A DNA stretch of 10,264 nucleotides from Solirubrobacterales bacterium (GTDB lineage: Bacteria; Actinomycetota; Thermoleophilia; Solirubrobacterales; Solirubrobacteraceae). Below the pieces are notes generated by a model. The model ran no database searches, was not told the DNA's origin, and saw nothing but the letters and a program-made list of their open reading frames with translations. Shown in pieces: positions 5,227 to 10,264 of the stretch (its first letter is position 1; every line of letters starts with the position of its first letter). The stretch covers positions 1 through 10,264 of the forward strand of contig QHBV01000168.1 of assembly GCA_003244035.1 (NCBI GenBank), in the 5' to 3' direction. Made by a program: the position numbers and the translations under genes.

Positions 5227-6923
5227 GCGCTCACGCCCTGCGGCACCTCCACCGTCAAGGCGTGCTGCGCCGCCGCCCGCAGCGACACCAGCGGGTACAG
5301 CCGCTGACCCGCCACCGTGACCGTCCGGTACGGCCGCCCGTCGAGCAGCACGTGCACCTGCCGCTCGACATTCCCCGCGGAGGTCAACACCAGGTACACG
5401 TCGGCGGCCTGAAACCTCGCCTGGATCGCCGCGCCGGGGGAGGCGGGGGTCGCCGACTGCGAGTCCACGCGCCAGCTACCGCGCAGGGCGAACTGGTTCA
5501 GCGCCGGGCGCGCGACGCCCGGGTAGTCGTGGGTACCCGGCTGCAGTGGCGCCGCAAACAATCCCTGCGCGTGCGCAGGCTGGTCGTCGAGGTAGGTCTC
5601 GGGCGTCGCGAGCTGCGCCGACGGGATCATCGCCTTCGCTGCCATCGGGGGCGGCAGCCGGCGGGCGCCGGCCTGCAGCAGCAGTTCCCGGACCGCCGCC
5701 TCGGACTGCGCGTAGTCGCCCTCGCCGAACTGCGTGTGACGCACCTGGCCGCGGGCGTCGATCAGGTACTCGGCCGGCCAGTACTCGTTCTGGTAGGCGT
5801 TCCAGGTTCCGTACTGGTTGTCCTGCACGACCGGGTAGCGCAGGCCGTCCGCGCGGATCGCCTGCGCGACGTTCGAAGCATCCTGCTCGAAGGTGAACTC
5901 GGGCGTCTCGACGCCGATGATCTGCAGGCCGTAGGGGTGGTAGGTGGCGTACAGGCCGTTCAGGAACGGGAGCGTCCTGATGCAGTTGATACAGGTGTAG
6001 GTCCAGAAGTCGACCAGCACGACGCGGCCGCGCAGCCCAGCGAGCGTCAACGGCCGGTCGCTGGGTGTGTTGAACCACTGCTCGGTGCCGGTGAACTCGG
6101 GCGCGGGGCCGAGGTCGGGCAGCGAGGATGCCGGATCCGCCGTTCGTGGCCTGCGGGCCACGAACCGCGACGGAGGCCGTAACGAGGCCAGCCGGCCCTG
6201 GATCGCGTGGGAGCGCTCGAGCGAGCTCGTCGGGTCGATCAGGAAGGAGGGCAGGCTCGTGTCCCGCGCGAGCGCCTCCTCGAAGCGGACGTCGAGGTTG
6301 GCGGCCATCAGGACGCCCGTGAGCAGCAGCACGACGCCGAGCGAGCGCTCGACCAGCGGGCCGCGCGCCGAGCGCTTCACCCGCGCGATCGCCGCGCGCC
6401 CGCCGAGCGCGTACAGGAGCAGCACGGCGCTGAGGCCGGCCGCGTAGGCGAGCGCCACCGCCACGATCCGCGCCGAGGCACCGCCGGAGGCGCTCACCGA
6501 CGTGACCGCGGCCAGGATTGGGCCGGCGCAGGGCGCGCACACGAACCCGAGGGCGCCGCCGACGCCGAGGCCCGACCAGAAGCCGTCGCCGCGCGTCTTG
6601 GGCCCGAAGCGTGCCAGCCGCGAGAGCGGCGCCTGCACCCGGGCGGCGAGCGCGGGGACGAGCAGCACGGCCCCGAACGCGAGCAGCACGAGGATCGCCA
6701 GCGTGCGTGCCGCCCCGCTCGCCAGCCCCACGCCCTTGACGAGCTGCGCGAGCGCGACGATCGCGATCGTGAACGTGCTCGCGAGTCCGAGCACGATCCC
6801 CAGCGGACGGCGTCTGCCGCCGGCGGCGCCGGCCGCCAGCAGCGCCGGCAGCACCGGCAGCACGCACGGCGTGATCGCCGTGCCGGCGCCCGCGATCAGC
6901 GCGAACAGCAGCAGCAGTGCCAT
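5205..6923 (-). CDS. dipZ: DipZ-type fusion: CcdA/DsbD-like membrane domain plus extracytoplasmic thioredoxin
   Basis: Proteins of this type pass electrons from cytosolic thioredoxin through a CcdA membrane domain to an outward-facing thioredoxin domain, which reduces exported substrates or apocytochromes. Residues 1-210 carry about six membrane helices. CcdA cysteines are visible at Cys20 (TPCVLPVLP) and at Cys129/Cys132 (FVCAPCAGPI). A linker (about 211-275) leads to a TlpA/AhpC-like thioredoxin domain, about 276-420, with the active site WTYTCINC (Cys311, Cys314) and the cis-Pro region near YWPAEYLID. Residues 425-572 form a beta-rich C-terminal domain as in mycobacterial DipZ. At 572 aa it is complete. 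ATG 6923 lies 19 nt after apbE, without a clear ribosome site or own promoter, so it is probably the last gene of the moaA-apbE-dipZ operon. Confidence 0.93.
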   Translation of the reverse strand: MALLLLFALIAGAGTAITPCVLPVLPALLAAGAAGGRRRPLGIVLGLASTFTIAIVALAQLVKGVGLASGAARTLAILVLLAFGAVLLVPALAARVQAPLSRLARFGPKTRGDGFWSGLGVGGALGFVCAPCAGPILAAVTSVSASGGASARIVAVALAYAAGLSAVLLLYALGGRAAIARVKRSARGPLVERSLGVVLLLTGVLMAANLDVRFEEALARDTSLPSFLIDPTSSLERSHAIQGRLASLRPPSRFVARRPRTADPASSLPDLGPAPEFTGTEQWFNTPSDRPLTLAGLRGRVVLVDFWTYTCINCIRTLPFLNGLYATYHPYGLQIIGVETPEFTFEQDASNVAQAIRADGLRYPVVQDNQYGTWNAYQNEYWPAEYLIDARGQVRHTQFGEGDYAQSEAAVRELLLQAGARRLPPPMAAKAMIPSAQLATPETYLDDQPAHAQGLFAAPLQPGTHDYPGVARPALNQFALRGSWRVDSQSATPASPGAAIQARFQAADVYLVLTSAGNVERQVHVLLDGRPYRTVTVAGQRLYPLVSLRAAAQHALTVEVPQGVSAYDFTFG

Positions 6924-6942
6924 GACGGCGCGAGGCCGAGCC

Positions 6943-7875
6943 CTACGGGGACTCGACCACGGTGTGCGAGCCGTCCTCGAGCACGACCACGCCTCCGTAC
7001 ACCAGCCAGCCCGGAGCGGCGTCGGGTCCGCTCAGCAGCGCGCCCTTGGCCAGCGCCTCCGCCTGCAGCGCGCTCGGTGCCTGCGCCGTGACTTCGACCA
7101 CGCCCGTGTACGCCGGGCGCCCGGTGGCGGGGTCGAGCAGCTGATGCGAAGGGATGCCTCGCTCGAGCCAGCTGCGCTTGGAGATCCCGCTCGTCGCCAC
7201 CGCGCCGTCGCTGAGGGTGAGCTCGTGCAGGACCGCCCCGTCGAACGGACTCGCGATCGGGATGATCCGCTCGTGGCCGGCGGTGCCGCCGGCGCGGATG
7301 TCGCTGTCGCAGTCGACCACGTAGCTCGCGTGAGCGCCGAGCACCTCGTCCAGGACGTCCGCCGCCAGCCCCTTGACGAGGCCGCCGCCGTCGAGCTTGA
7401 CGCCGGGCGGGCGGGCGACCGTGCTCGTCCGGGCGTCCACCTGGATCGCGCGCCAGCGCTCGTCTGGGTGGGGCCCGGCGGGAGCGCGGGGTGGCGCCAT
7501 CGCGAGTTGCATGGGGAGCGCGAGCGAGCCCCGCAGCCGGTCCTGGCGGTAGCCGGCCTGCTCGATCTCCTCGAGCAGCGTGGCATCCACCAGGCCCCCG
7601 GTCGCGAGGGCCGCATCGTGCGCGGCCTGCGCGAATCGCGCCATGATCGAGGTGACCGGTACGCGGTCGCGCGGATCCTGGTTGAGCTCGCGCAGCTCGC
7701 CGGCGCGGAAGCGAGTGAACGTCTCATGCCAGGCGAGCATCCGCTCGCGCGCGCTCGCGACCGCGGTCGGAGCGTCGCCAGCGGGGCCATCGCCGGCGAC
7801 GATCACGGTGCAGGCCCCGCCGAAGCACGTAAAAGTCTGGCTGGTGTCGAGCAGGGGCCTCCCGCGGCGAAGCAC
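6943..7875 (-). CDS. apbE: ApbE-family protein (FAD:protein FMN transferase-like), divergent metal site
   Basis: ApbE enzymes move FMN from FAD onto a Thr or Ser of target proteins, normally on the extracytoplasmic side. Family blocks in this 310-aa product: RFRAGELRELN (56-65), the Gly/Lys motif LDGGGLVKGLAADV (161-174), YVVDCDSDIRAGG (185-197), VATSGISKRSW (227-236) and HQLLDPATGRPAYTGVVEVTA (244-264). The last canonical block, A-D-x-L-x-T, supplies Mg ligands in characterised ApbE proteins. Here it reads A-E273-A-L-A-K277, so Asp is Glu and Thr is Lys. No signal peptide or lipobox is evident from GTG 7875, which would leave the protein cytosolic, unlike many homologues. The start lies 16 nt after moaA and the stop 19 nt before dipZ, consistent with one operon. 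Catalytic activity is plausible but less certain than the family call. Confidence 0.9.
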   Translation of the reverse strand: MLRRGRPLLDTSQTFTCFGGACTVIVAGDGPAGDAPTAVASARERMLAWHETFTRFRAGELRELNQDPRDRVPVTSIMARFAQAAHDAALATGGLVDATLLEEIEQAGYRQDRLRGSLALPMQLAMAPPRAPAGPHPDERWRAIQVDARTSTVARPPGVKLDGGGLVKGLAADVLDEVLGAHASYVVDCDSDIRAGGTAGHERIIPIASPFDGAVLHELTLSDGAVATSGISKRSWLERGIPSHQLLDPATGRPAYTGVVEVTAQAPSALQAEALAKGALLSGPDAAPGWLVYGGVVVLEDGSHTVVESP

Positions 7876-7891
7876 GAAACGCCTGGGTCGC

Positions 7892-8887
7892 TCAGCCGCC
7901 GATCGCGGACATCGACCGCGCCGGCTGGATGAACCCGGGCTCGCCGACGTGGTGCTTGAGCTCCTTGAGCCAGACCGCCTCGCGGATGATTCGCTCGAGC
8001 TCGCCGTCGTCGGCGCCCCCCCGCAGCGGGCCGCGGAGGTCGGTCTCGTTGAGCGAGAACAGGCACGTGCGCAGGCGGCCGTCGGCGGTCAGCCGGATCC
8101 GGTTGCAGTCGCCGCAGAACGGCTCGGACACCGGGTTGATGAAGCCGATCTTGCCGTGGCCGTCGGCGAACCGGTAGATGCGCGCGGTTGCGCTGCGCTC
8201 ACGCGGCTCGGCCTCGAGCGGATACACCTCGTGGATCGCAGCGCGAATCTCCTCGCCGCTGAGCACCTGGTCGGGCGTCCACGCCTGGTCGGCATCGAGC
8301 GGCATGAACTCGATGAAGCGGACCTCGAACGGGGTGGTGCGCGCGAACCGCGCGAACGGCAGCGCCTCCTCCTCGGTGAAGTCGCGGATCGCGACCGCGT
8401 TGATCTTGATCGGGTGCGCCTCGGGGAAGGTGGCCAGCAGCTCCAGCCCGGCCAGCACCTGCGGCAGGGCGTCGCGCCGGGTCAGCTCGTAGAAGCGGTC
8501 CTGCTGGAGCGAGTCGACCGAGACGTTGAAGCGGTTGACGCCCGCGCGTACGAGTGCCTCGGCGTCGCGCTGGAGCAGGAAGCCGTTGGTGGTGACAGAG
8601 AGATCGTCGATGCCTCCGATCGATGCCAGCATCTCCACGAGACGGGGAAAGCCGCGCCTGACCAGAGGCTCGCCGCCCGTCAGCCGCAGGTCGTGTACCC
8701 CCATCGAGGAGAACAGCGTCACCAGCCGGGCGATCTCCTCGAAGGTCAGCACCGAGTCGCGCTCGATCCACGGCAGGCCCTCCGCCGGCATGCAGTACTG
8801 GCAGCGGAAGTTGCAACGGTCGGTGACCGAAACGCGCAGGTCGCCGATCAGGCGCCCGTGTCCATCTTGAAGGGGTTCTAGTTCCAT
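7892..8887 (-). CDS. moaA: GTP 3',8-cyclase MoaA (radical SAM, molybdenum cofactor biosynthesis)
   Basis: MoaA cyclises GTP to 3',8-cyclo-7,8-dihydro-GTP, the first step of molybdopterin synthesis, in the cytosol. The 331-aa product is full length. The radical-SAM cluster motif is CNFRCQYC (Cys25, Cys29, Cys32). The SAM-binding GGEP is at 71-74. The MoaA-specific second [4Fe-4S] cluster is bound by CGDC plus a later Cys (Cys258, Cys261, Cys275). The C-terminus ends in Gly-Gly, which enters the active site in characterised MoaA and is needed for activity. ATG 8887 follows a TAGCCT -10 hexamer by 6 nt, so the message should be leaderless. This is the first gene of the moaA-apbE-dipZ operon and is divergent from a lipoprotein gene with 23 nt between starts. 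There is no room for a molybdenum-cofactor riboswitch. Confidence 0.97.
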   Translation of the reverse strand: MELEPLQDGHGRLIGDLRVSVTDRCNFRCQYCMPAEGLPWIERDSVLTFEEIARLVTLFSSMGVHDLRLTGGEPLVRRGFPRLVEMLASIGGIDDLSVTTNGFLLQRDAEALVRAGVNRFNVSVDSLQQDRFYELTRRDALPQVLAGLELLATFPEAHPIKINAVAIRDFTEEEALPFARFARTTPFEVRFIEFMPLDADQAWTPDQVLSGEEIRAAIHEVYPLEAEPRERSATARIYRFADGHGKIGFINPVSEPFCGDCNRIRLTADGRLRTCLFSLNETDLRGPLRGGADDGELERIIREAVWLKELKHHVGEPGFIQPARSMSAIGG

Positions 8888-8893
8888 ATGTAC

Positions 8894-8899
8894 AGGCTA
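8894..8899 (-). promoter_or_regulatory. -10 element TAGCCT for the moaA operon
   Basis: Read on the minus strand, TAGCCT fits TANNNT and ends 6 nt before the moaA ATG, predicting a leaderless operon mRNA. It shares 8898-8899 with the opposing -10. No clear -35 at 16-18 bp. Confidence 0.5.
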
Positions 8900-8903
8900 C
8901 CCT
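8898..8903 (+). promoter_or_regulatory. -10 element TACCCT for the lipoprotein gene
   Basis: TACCCT fits TANNNT and ends 7 nt before ATG 8911. There is no ribosome-binding site between, so a leaderless mRNA is predicted. A TTGAAG at 8867-8872 is too far upstream (25 bp) to serve as a standard -35. Confidence 0.5.
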
Positions 8904-8910
8904 GTCGCGC

Positions 8911-9477
8911 ATGCGGGCAAAATGGGCGGTCCTCGTGGTGGCCGCGGCGGTCCTCCTGGGAGGCTGTGGCACGAGCGACTCCGACCAGGTGAAGGCCAAG
9001 GTGCGGCAGTTCGGCACGGCGGTGGCCGCACACGACTACAGGACGATCTGCGGCCAGGTGCTCTCGCAGTCGCTGCTCGATCGCTTCGCGGCCGTTGGCC
9101 TTACCTGCGAGCAGGCGATGCGGACCATCTACCTGCCATCGGTCCACAGCCCCACGTTGGCGGTCGGGCGGATCACGATCCAGGGGCAGAAGGCCTCGGC
9201 GATCACGCTCACGGGGGCGAGCGGCCAGGAGAGCTCGCTCGACGCGCTCAATCTGGTGAGCACCTCCCAGGGGTGGCGGATCGCGTCACTCGGGACGCCG
9301 CTGGCTCCCGGCGCGACTACGACCGGCACGACCACTACTCGCACGACGACTAGCCGCACGAGGACTACTCGCGCCGGGACTACTCGCACCAGGACGGCTG
9401 GTCGCACCAGGACGGCTGGTCGCACCAGGCGCGCTCGTCGCACGAGGACCACTCGCACCACGACTTCCCGCAAGTAG
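8911..9477 (+). CDS. Small lipoprotein with Thr/Arg-rich C-terminal tail
   Basis: The first 19 residues form a lipoprotein signal: MRAKW, a hydrophobic core, and the lipobox L-G-G-C with Cys19 as the lipidation site. The mature protein should be anchored on the outer face of the membrane. Residues about 24-130 look like a small alpha+beta, NTF2-like fold as in many actinobacterial exported proteins (DQVKAKVRQFGTAVAAHDY, then beta strands ending GWRIASLG). Two cysteines, Cys47 and Cys66, could form a disulfide. From about residue 136 the sequence becomes low complexity, nearly all Thr and Arg (units like RTRTT and RTRTAG), encoded by the tandem repeat at 9325-9474. The function is unknown. It neighbours the disulfide-handling dipZ operon, but no direct link is shown. 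The last 192 nt are antisense to the acetyltransferase gene. Confidence 0.85.
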   Translation: MRAKWAVLVVAAAVLLGGCGTSDSDQVKAKVRQFGTAVAAHDYRTICGQVLSQSLLDRFAAVGLTCEQAMRTIYLPSVHSPTLAVGRITIQGQKASAITLTGASGQESSLDALNLVSTSQGWRIASLGTPLAPGATTTGTTTTRTTTSRTRTTRAGTTRTRTAGRTRTAGRTRRARRTRTTRTTTSRK

Positions 9478-10008
9478 GCCGAACGCGACCATGTCCTGGC
9501 GTCCGTGCTTGCCGCGCATGTATGAGCGCAGCACTGCTTCGCGGATGAAGCCGCACCGGCTCGCGACGCGCTGCGAGGCGGCGTTGCCCGTAGCGGCGAG
9601 CAGCTCGATCCGATCGAGGCCGAGCGTCGCGAACCCGTACTCGCAGATGAGTCTCACCGCGCGCGTAACGTGGCCTTGACCGCGCGCCTCGCGCGCGAGC
9701 CAGTAGCCCACCTCCGCGCGGGCGTGCTCCCAGTCGATCCGCATCAGCGAGACCGATCCCAGGAGACGGTCGTCGGCGGCAGCGACGATCGCGAACGGCG
9801 CCGAGGCGCCCGTCCTGATCTCGTCTCGGCGCTGGCGCATGTAGGCCTGGGCATCCGCCTCGCCGTAGTTCTCGGGGACGCGTGTCCAGCGGGGGATCTC
9901 CGGGTCGCGGCATGCCACGACAAGTGCGGCGATGTCGGCTTCCCGCCATGGCCGCAGCGCCGTCTGCCCATCGACCAGCGGCTTCTCCGGGAGGACGATC
10001 ACGGACAT
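9286..10008 (-). CDS. GNAT-family N-acetyltransferase with low-complexity C-terminal extension
   Basis: GNAT enzymes transfer acetyl from acetyl-CoA to an amine. Residues about 14-178 form a complete RimJ/RimL-like domain: TALRPWREADIAAL at the N-terminus, LGSVSLMRID and AEVGYWL strands, the acetyl-CoA loop AREARGQGHVTRAV (105-118), then ATGNAASQRVASRCGF and the final strand DMVAFGLL. Homologues usually end near there. Here the frame continues through 60 more residues rich in Ser, Pro, Gly, Ala and Arg (units GATSRP and GASSP), encoded by the reverse strand of the lipoprotein tail repeat. ATG 10008 is chosen because a TAGATT -10 ends 7 nt upstream and the domain begins soon after. Upstream in-frame codons belong to the preceding gene's region. 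Substrate is unknown. Confidence 0.88.
   Translation of the reverse strand: MSVIVLPEKPLVDGQTALRPWREADIAALVVACRDPEIPRWTRVPENYGEADAQAYMRQRRDEIRTGASAPFAIVAAADDRLLGSVSLMRIDWEHARAEVGYWLAREARGQGHVTRAVRLICEYGFATLGLDRIELLAATGNAASQRVASRCGFIREAVLRSYMRGKHGRQDMVAFGLLAGSRGASGPRATSAPGATSRPGATSRPGASSPGASSPRAASRRASSGRAGRSRAGSQRRPE
9325..9474 (+). repeat. In-frame 15/18-bp minisatellite encoding low-complexity tails on both strands
   Basis: Nine tandem units begin mostly with CGCAC. They have 15 bp at 9325, 9340, 9355 and 9370; 18 bp at 9385, 9403 and 9421; then 15 bp at 9439 and 9454. The units at 9385-9402 and 9403-9420 are identical. All lengths are multiples of three, so gain or loss of units preserves both reading frames. 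On the plus strand they encode RTRTT or RTRTAG, on the minus strand GASSP or GATSRP. Confidence 0.85.
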
Positions 10009-10015
10009 GGGGGAA

Positions 10016-10021
10016 AATCTA
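10016..10021 (-). promoter_or_regulatory. -10 element TAGATT for the GNAT gene
   Basis: Read on the minus strand, TAGATT ends 7 nt before ATG 10008 and starts 1 nt after the TGA of the upstream glycosyltransferase-like gene. It predicts a leaderless transcript separate from upstream readthrough. A CTGACG at 10040-10035 is only 13 bp away, too close for a normal -35. Confidence 0.5.
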
Positions 10022-10022
10022 G

Positions 10023-10264
10023 TCAGTCGTAGTGCGTCAGGTGCGGCCAGAGCGTCGGCCATCGCCCGGCGGTTCGGCAGAGCATGACTGGGAGACCCTG
10101 CTCGTTGTTGTTCAGGCCGACGCGATCGTTGACGACGGCGAGCGTTCGACACTGGTCGAAGGAGGGCGCGGCGTCCGTGGGGCCGTTGAAGCCGACCACC
10201 AGGACGTGGGTGTCGGAGCCCGGCGGCTCTCCCCATTCGCTGAATCCGTTGTGGGCGCTGTATG
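10023..10264 (-). CDS. C-terminal end of a probable membrane glycosyltransferase (GT39/ArnT-like), 5' part outside window
   Basis: An open minus-strand frame enters from the right edge and runs 79 residues to TGA at 10023-10025. It has no start codon inside the window. Visible features: YSAHNGFSEWGEPP near the entry, a hydrophobic strand HVLVVGF, then VVNDRVGLNNNEQGLPVMLC and RWPTLWPHLTHYD at the end. This resembles the soluble C-terminal tail of actinobacterial PMT/ArnT-like glycosyltransferases, which carry S-x-H-N-x-(Y/F)-x-x-W-G-P-P, a V-x-N-(D/N)-E-x-G motif and a terminal W-x-x-x-W-P-x-L. Such enzymes transfer sugars from lipid carriers at the membrane. The membrane part is not visible, so the assignment relies on this tail alone. 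It lies 14 nt upstream of the GNAT start. Confidence 0.65.
   Translation of the reverse strand, partial: YSAHNGFSEWGEPPGSDTHVLVVGFNGPTDAAPSFDQCRTLAVVNDRVGLNNNEQGLPVMLCRTAGRWPTLWPHLTHYD

Noticed and set aside
4860..6182. Plus-strand ORF of 440 codons across mobA and antisense to dipZ.
   Set aside because: It reads mobA out of frame and dipZ antisense, giving Arg/Gly-rich sequence; both real genes have clear motifs.
7580..8881. Plus-strand ORF of 433 codons over apbE and moaA.
   Set aside because: It is fully antisense to moaA and part of apbE, both with intact catalytic motifs. Its own translation shows no family signature.
8888..8910. Molybdenum-cofactor riboswitch ahead of moaA.
   Set aside because: Only 23 nt separate moaA from the divergent gene and the predicted transcript is leaderless, leaving no room for an aptamer.
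9385..9438. CRISPR-like repeats.
   Set aside because: The units are contiguous 18-bp tandem copies without spacers and lie within coding sequence.
9380..9949. Minus-strand ORF of 189 codons inside the GNAT gene.
   Set aside because: It is the GNAT gene in a shifted frame; the GNAT frame contains the complete acetyl-CoA-binding motifs.

Overview
This is a GC-rich, densely coded bacterial window. The gene set fits a high-GC Actinomycetota: GTP-type PEP carboxykinase, DipZ-type CcdA-thioredoxin fusion, VapBC and leaderless starts. The protein style suggests class Thermoleophilia (Solirubrobacter-like), but that placement is inference. No rRNA, tRNA, insertion sequence, phage gene or CRISPR array is visible.

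Layout. Positions 1-933 (+) hold the C-terminal half of PEP carboxykinase. About 940-1733 (+) encodes a polytopic membrane protein with a GxGD motif that looks like a presenilin/SPP-type intramembrane aspartyl protease. Positions 1740-2410 (+) are a VapB-like antitoxin and a VapC PIN toxin. Positions 2418-3924 (+) are a chain of three ORFs coupled by overlapping stop/start codons: a 15-codon leader ORF, a 72-aa small protein and a 415-aa helical-repeat protein. A 187-aa zinc-ribbon-like protein (4016-4579, -) is divergent from mobA (4603-5226, +). A minus-strand operon moaA-apbE-dipZ runs from 8887 down to 5205, and dipZ overlaps the tail of mobA. A short lipoprotein (8911-9477, +) is divergent from moaA and runs into a GNAT acetyltransferase (10008-9286, -) with a 192-nt antisense overlap. 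The C-terminus of a probable membrane glycosyltransferase (10264-10023, -) enters at the right edge.

How the genes fit together. MoaA (first step of molybdenum-cofactor synthesis) and MobA (nucleotide attachment to the cofactor) flank ApbE (covalent flavinylation) and DipZ (electron transfer across the membrane to an extracytoplasmic thioredoxin). The group reads as maturation functions for exported redox enzymes. The enzymes served are not in the window.

The strongest regulatory signal is a recurrent promoter layout. Seven transcription-unit starts have a TANNNT (or GATAAT) -10 hexamer ending 6-8 nt before the start codon, with no room for a Shine-Dalgarno site, which predicts leaderless mRNAs. 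In two divergent pairs (4579/4603 and 8887/8911) both -10 hexamers share one central TA inside a 23-nt intergenic region. The two most interesting protein-level observations are the GxGD membrane protein and the tandem repeat at 9325-9474, which encodes low-complexity tails on both strands.
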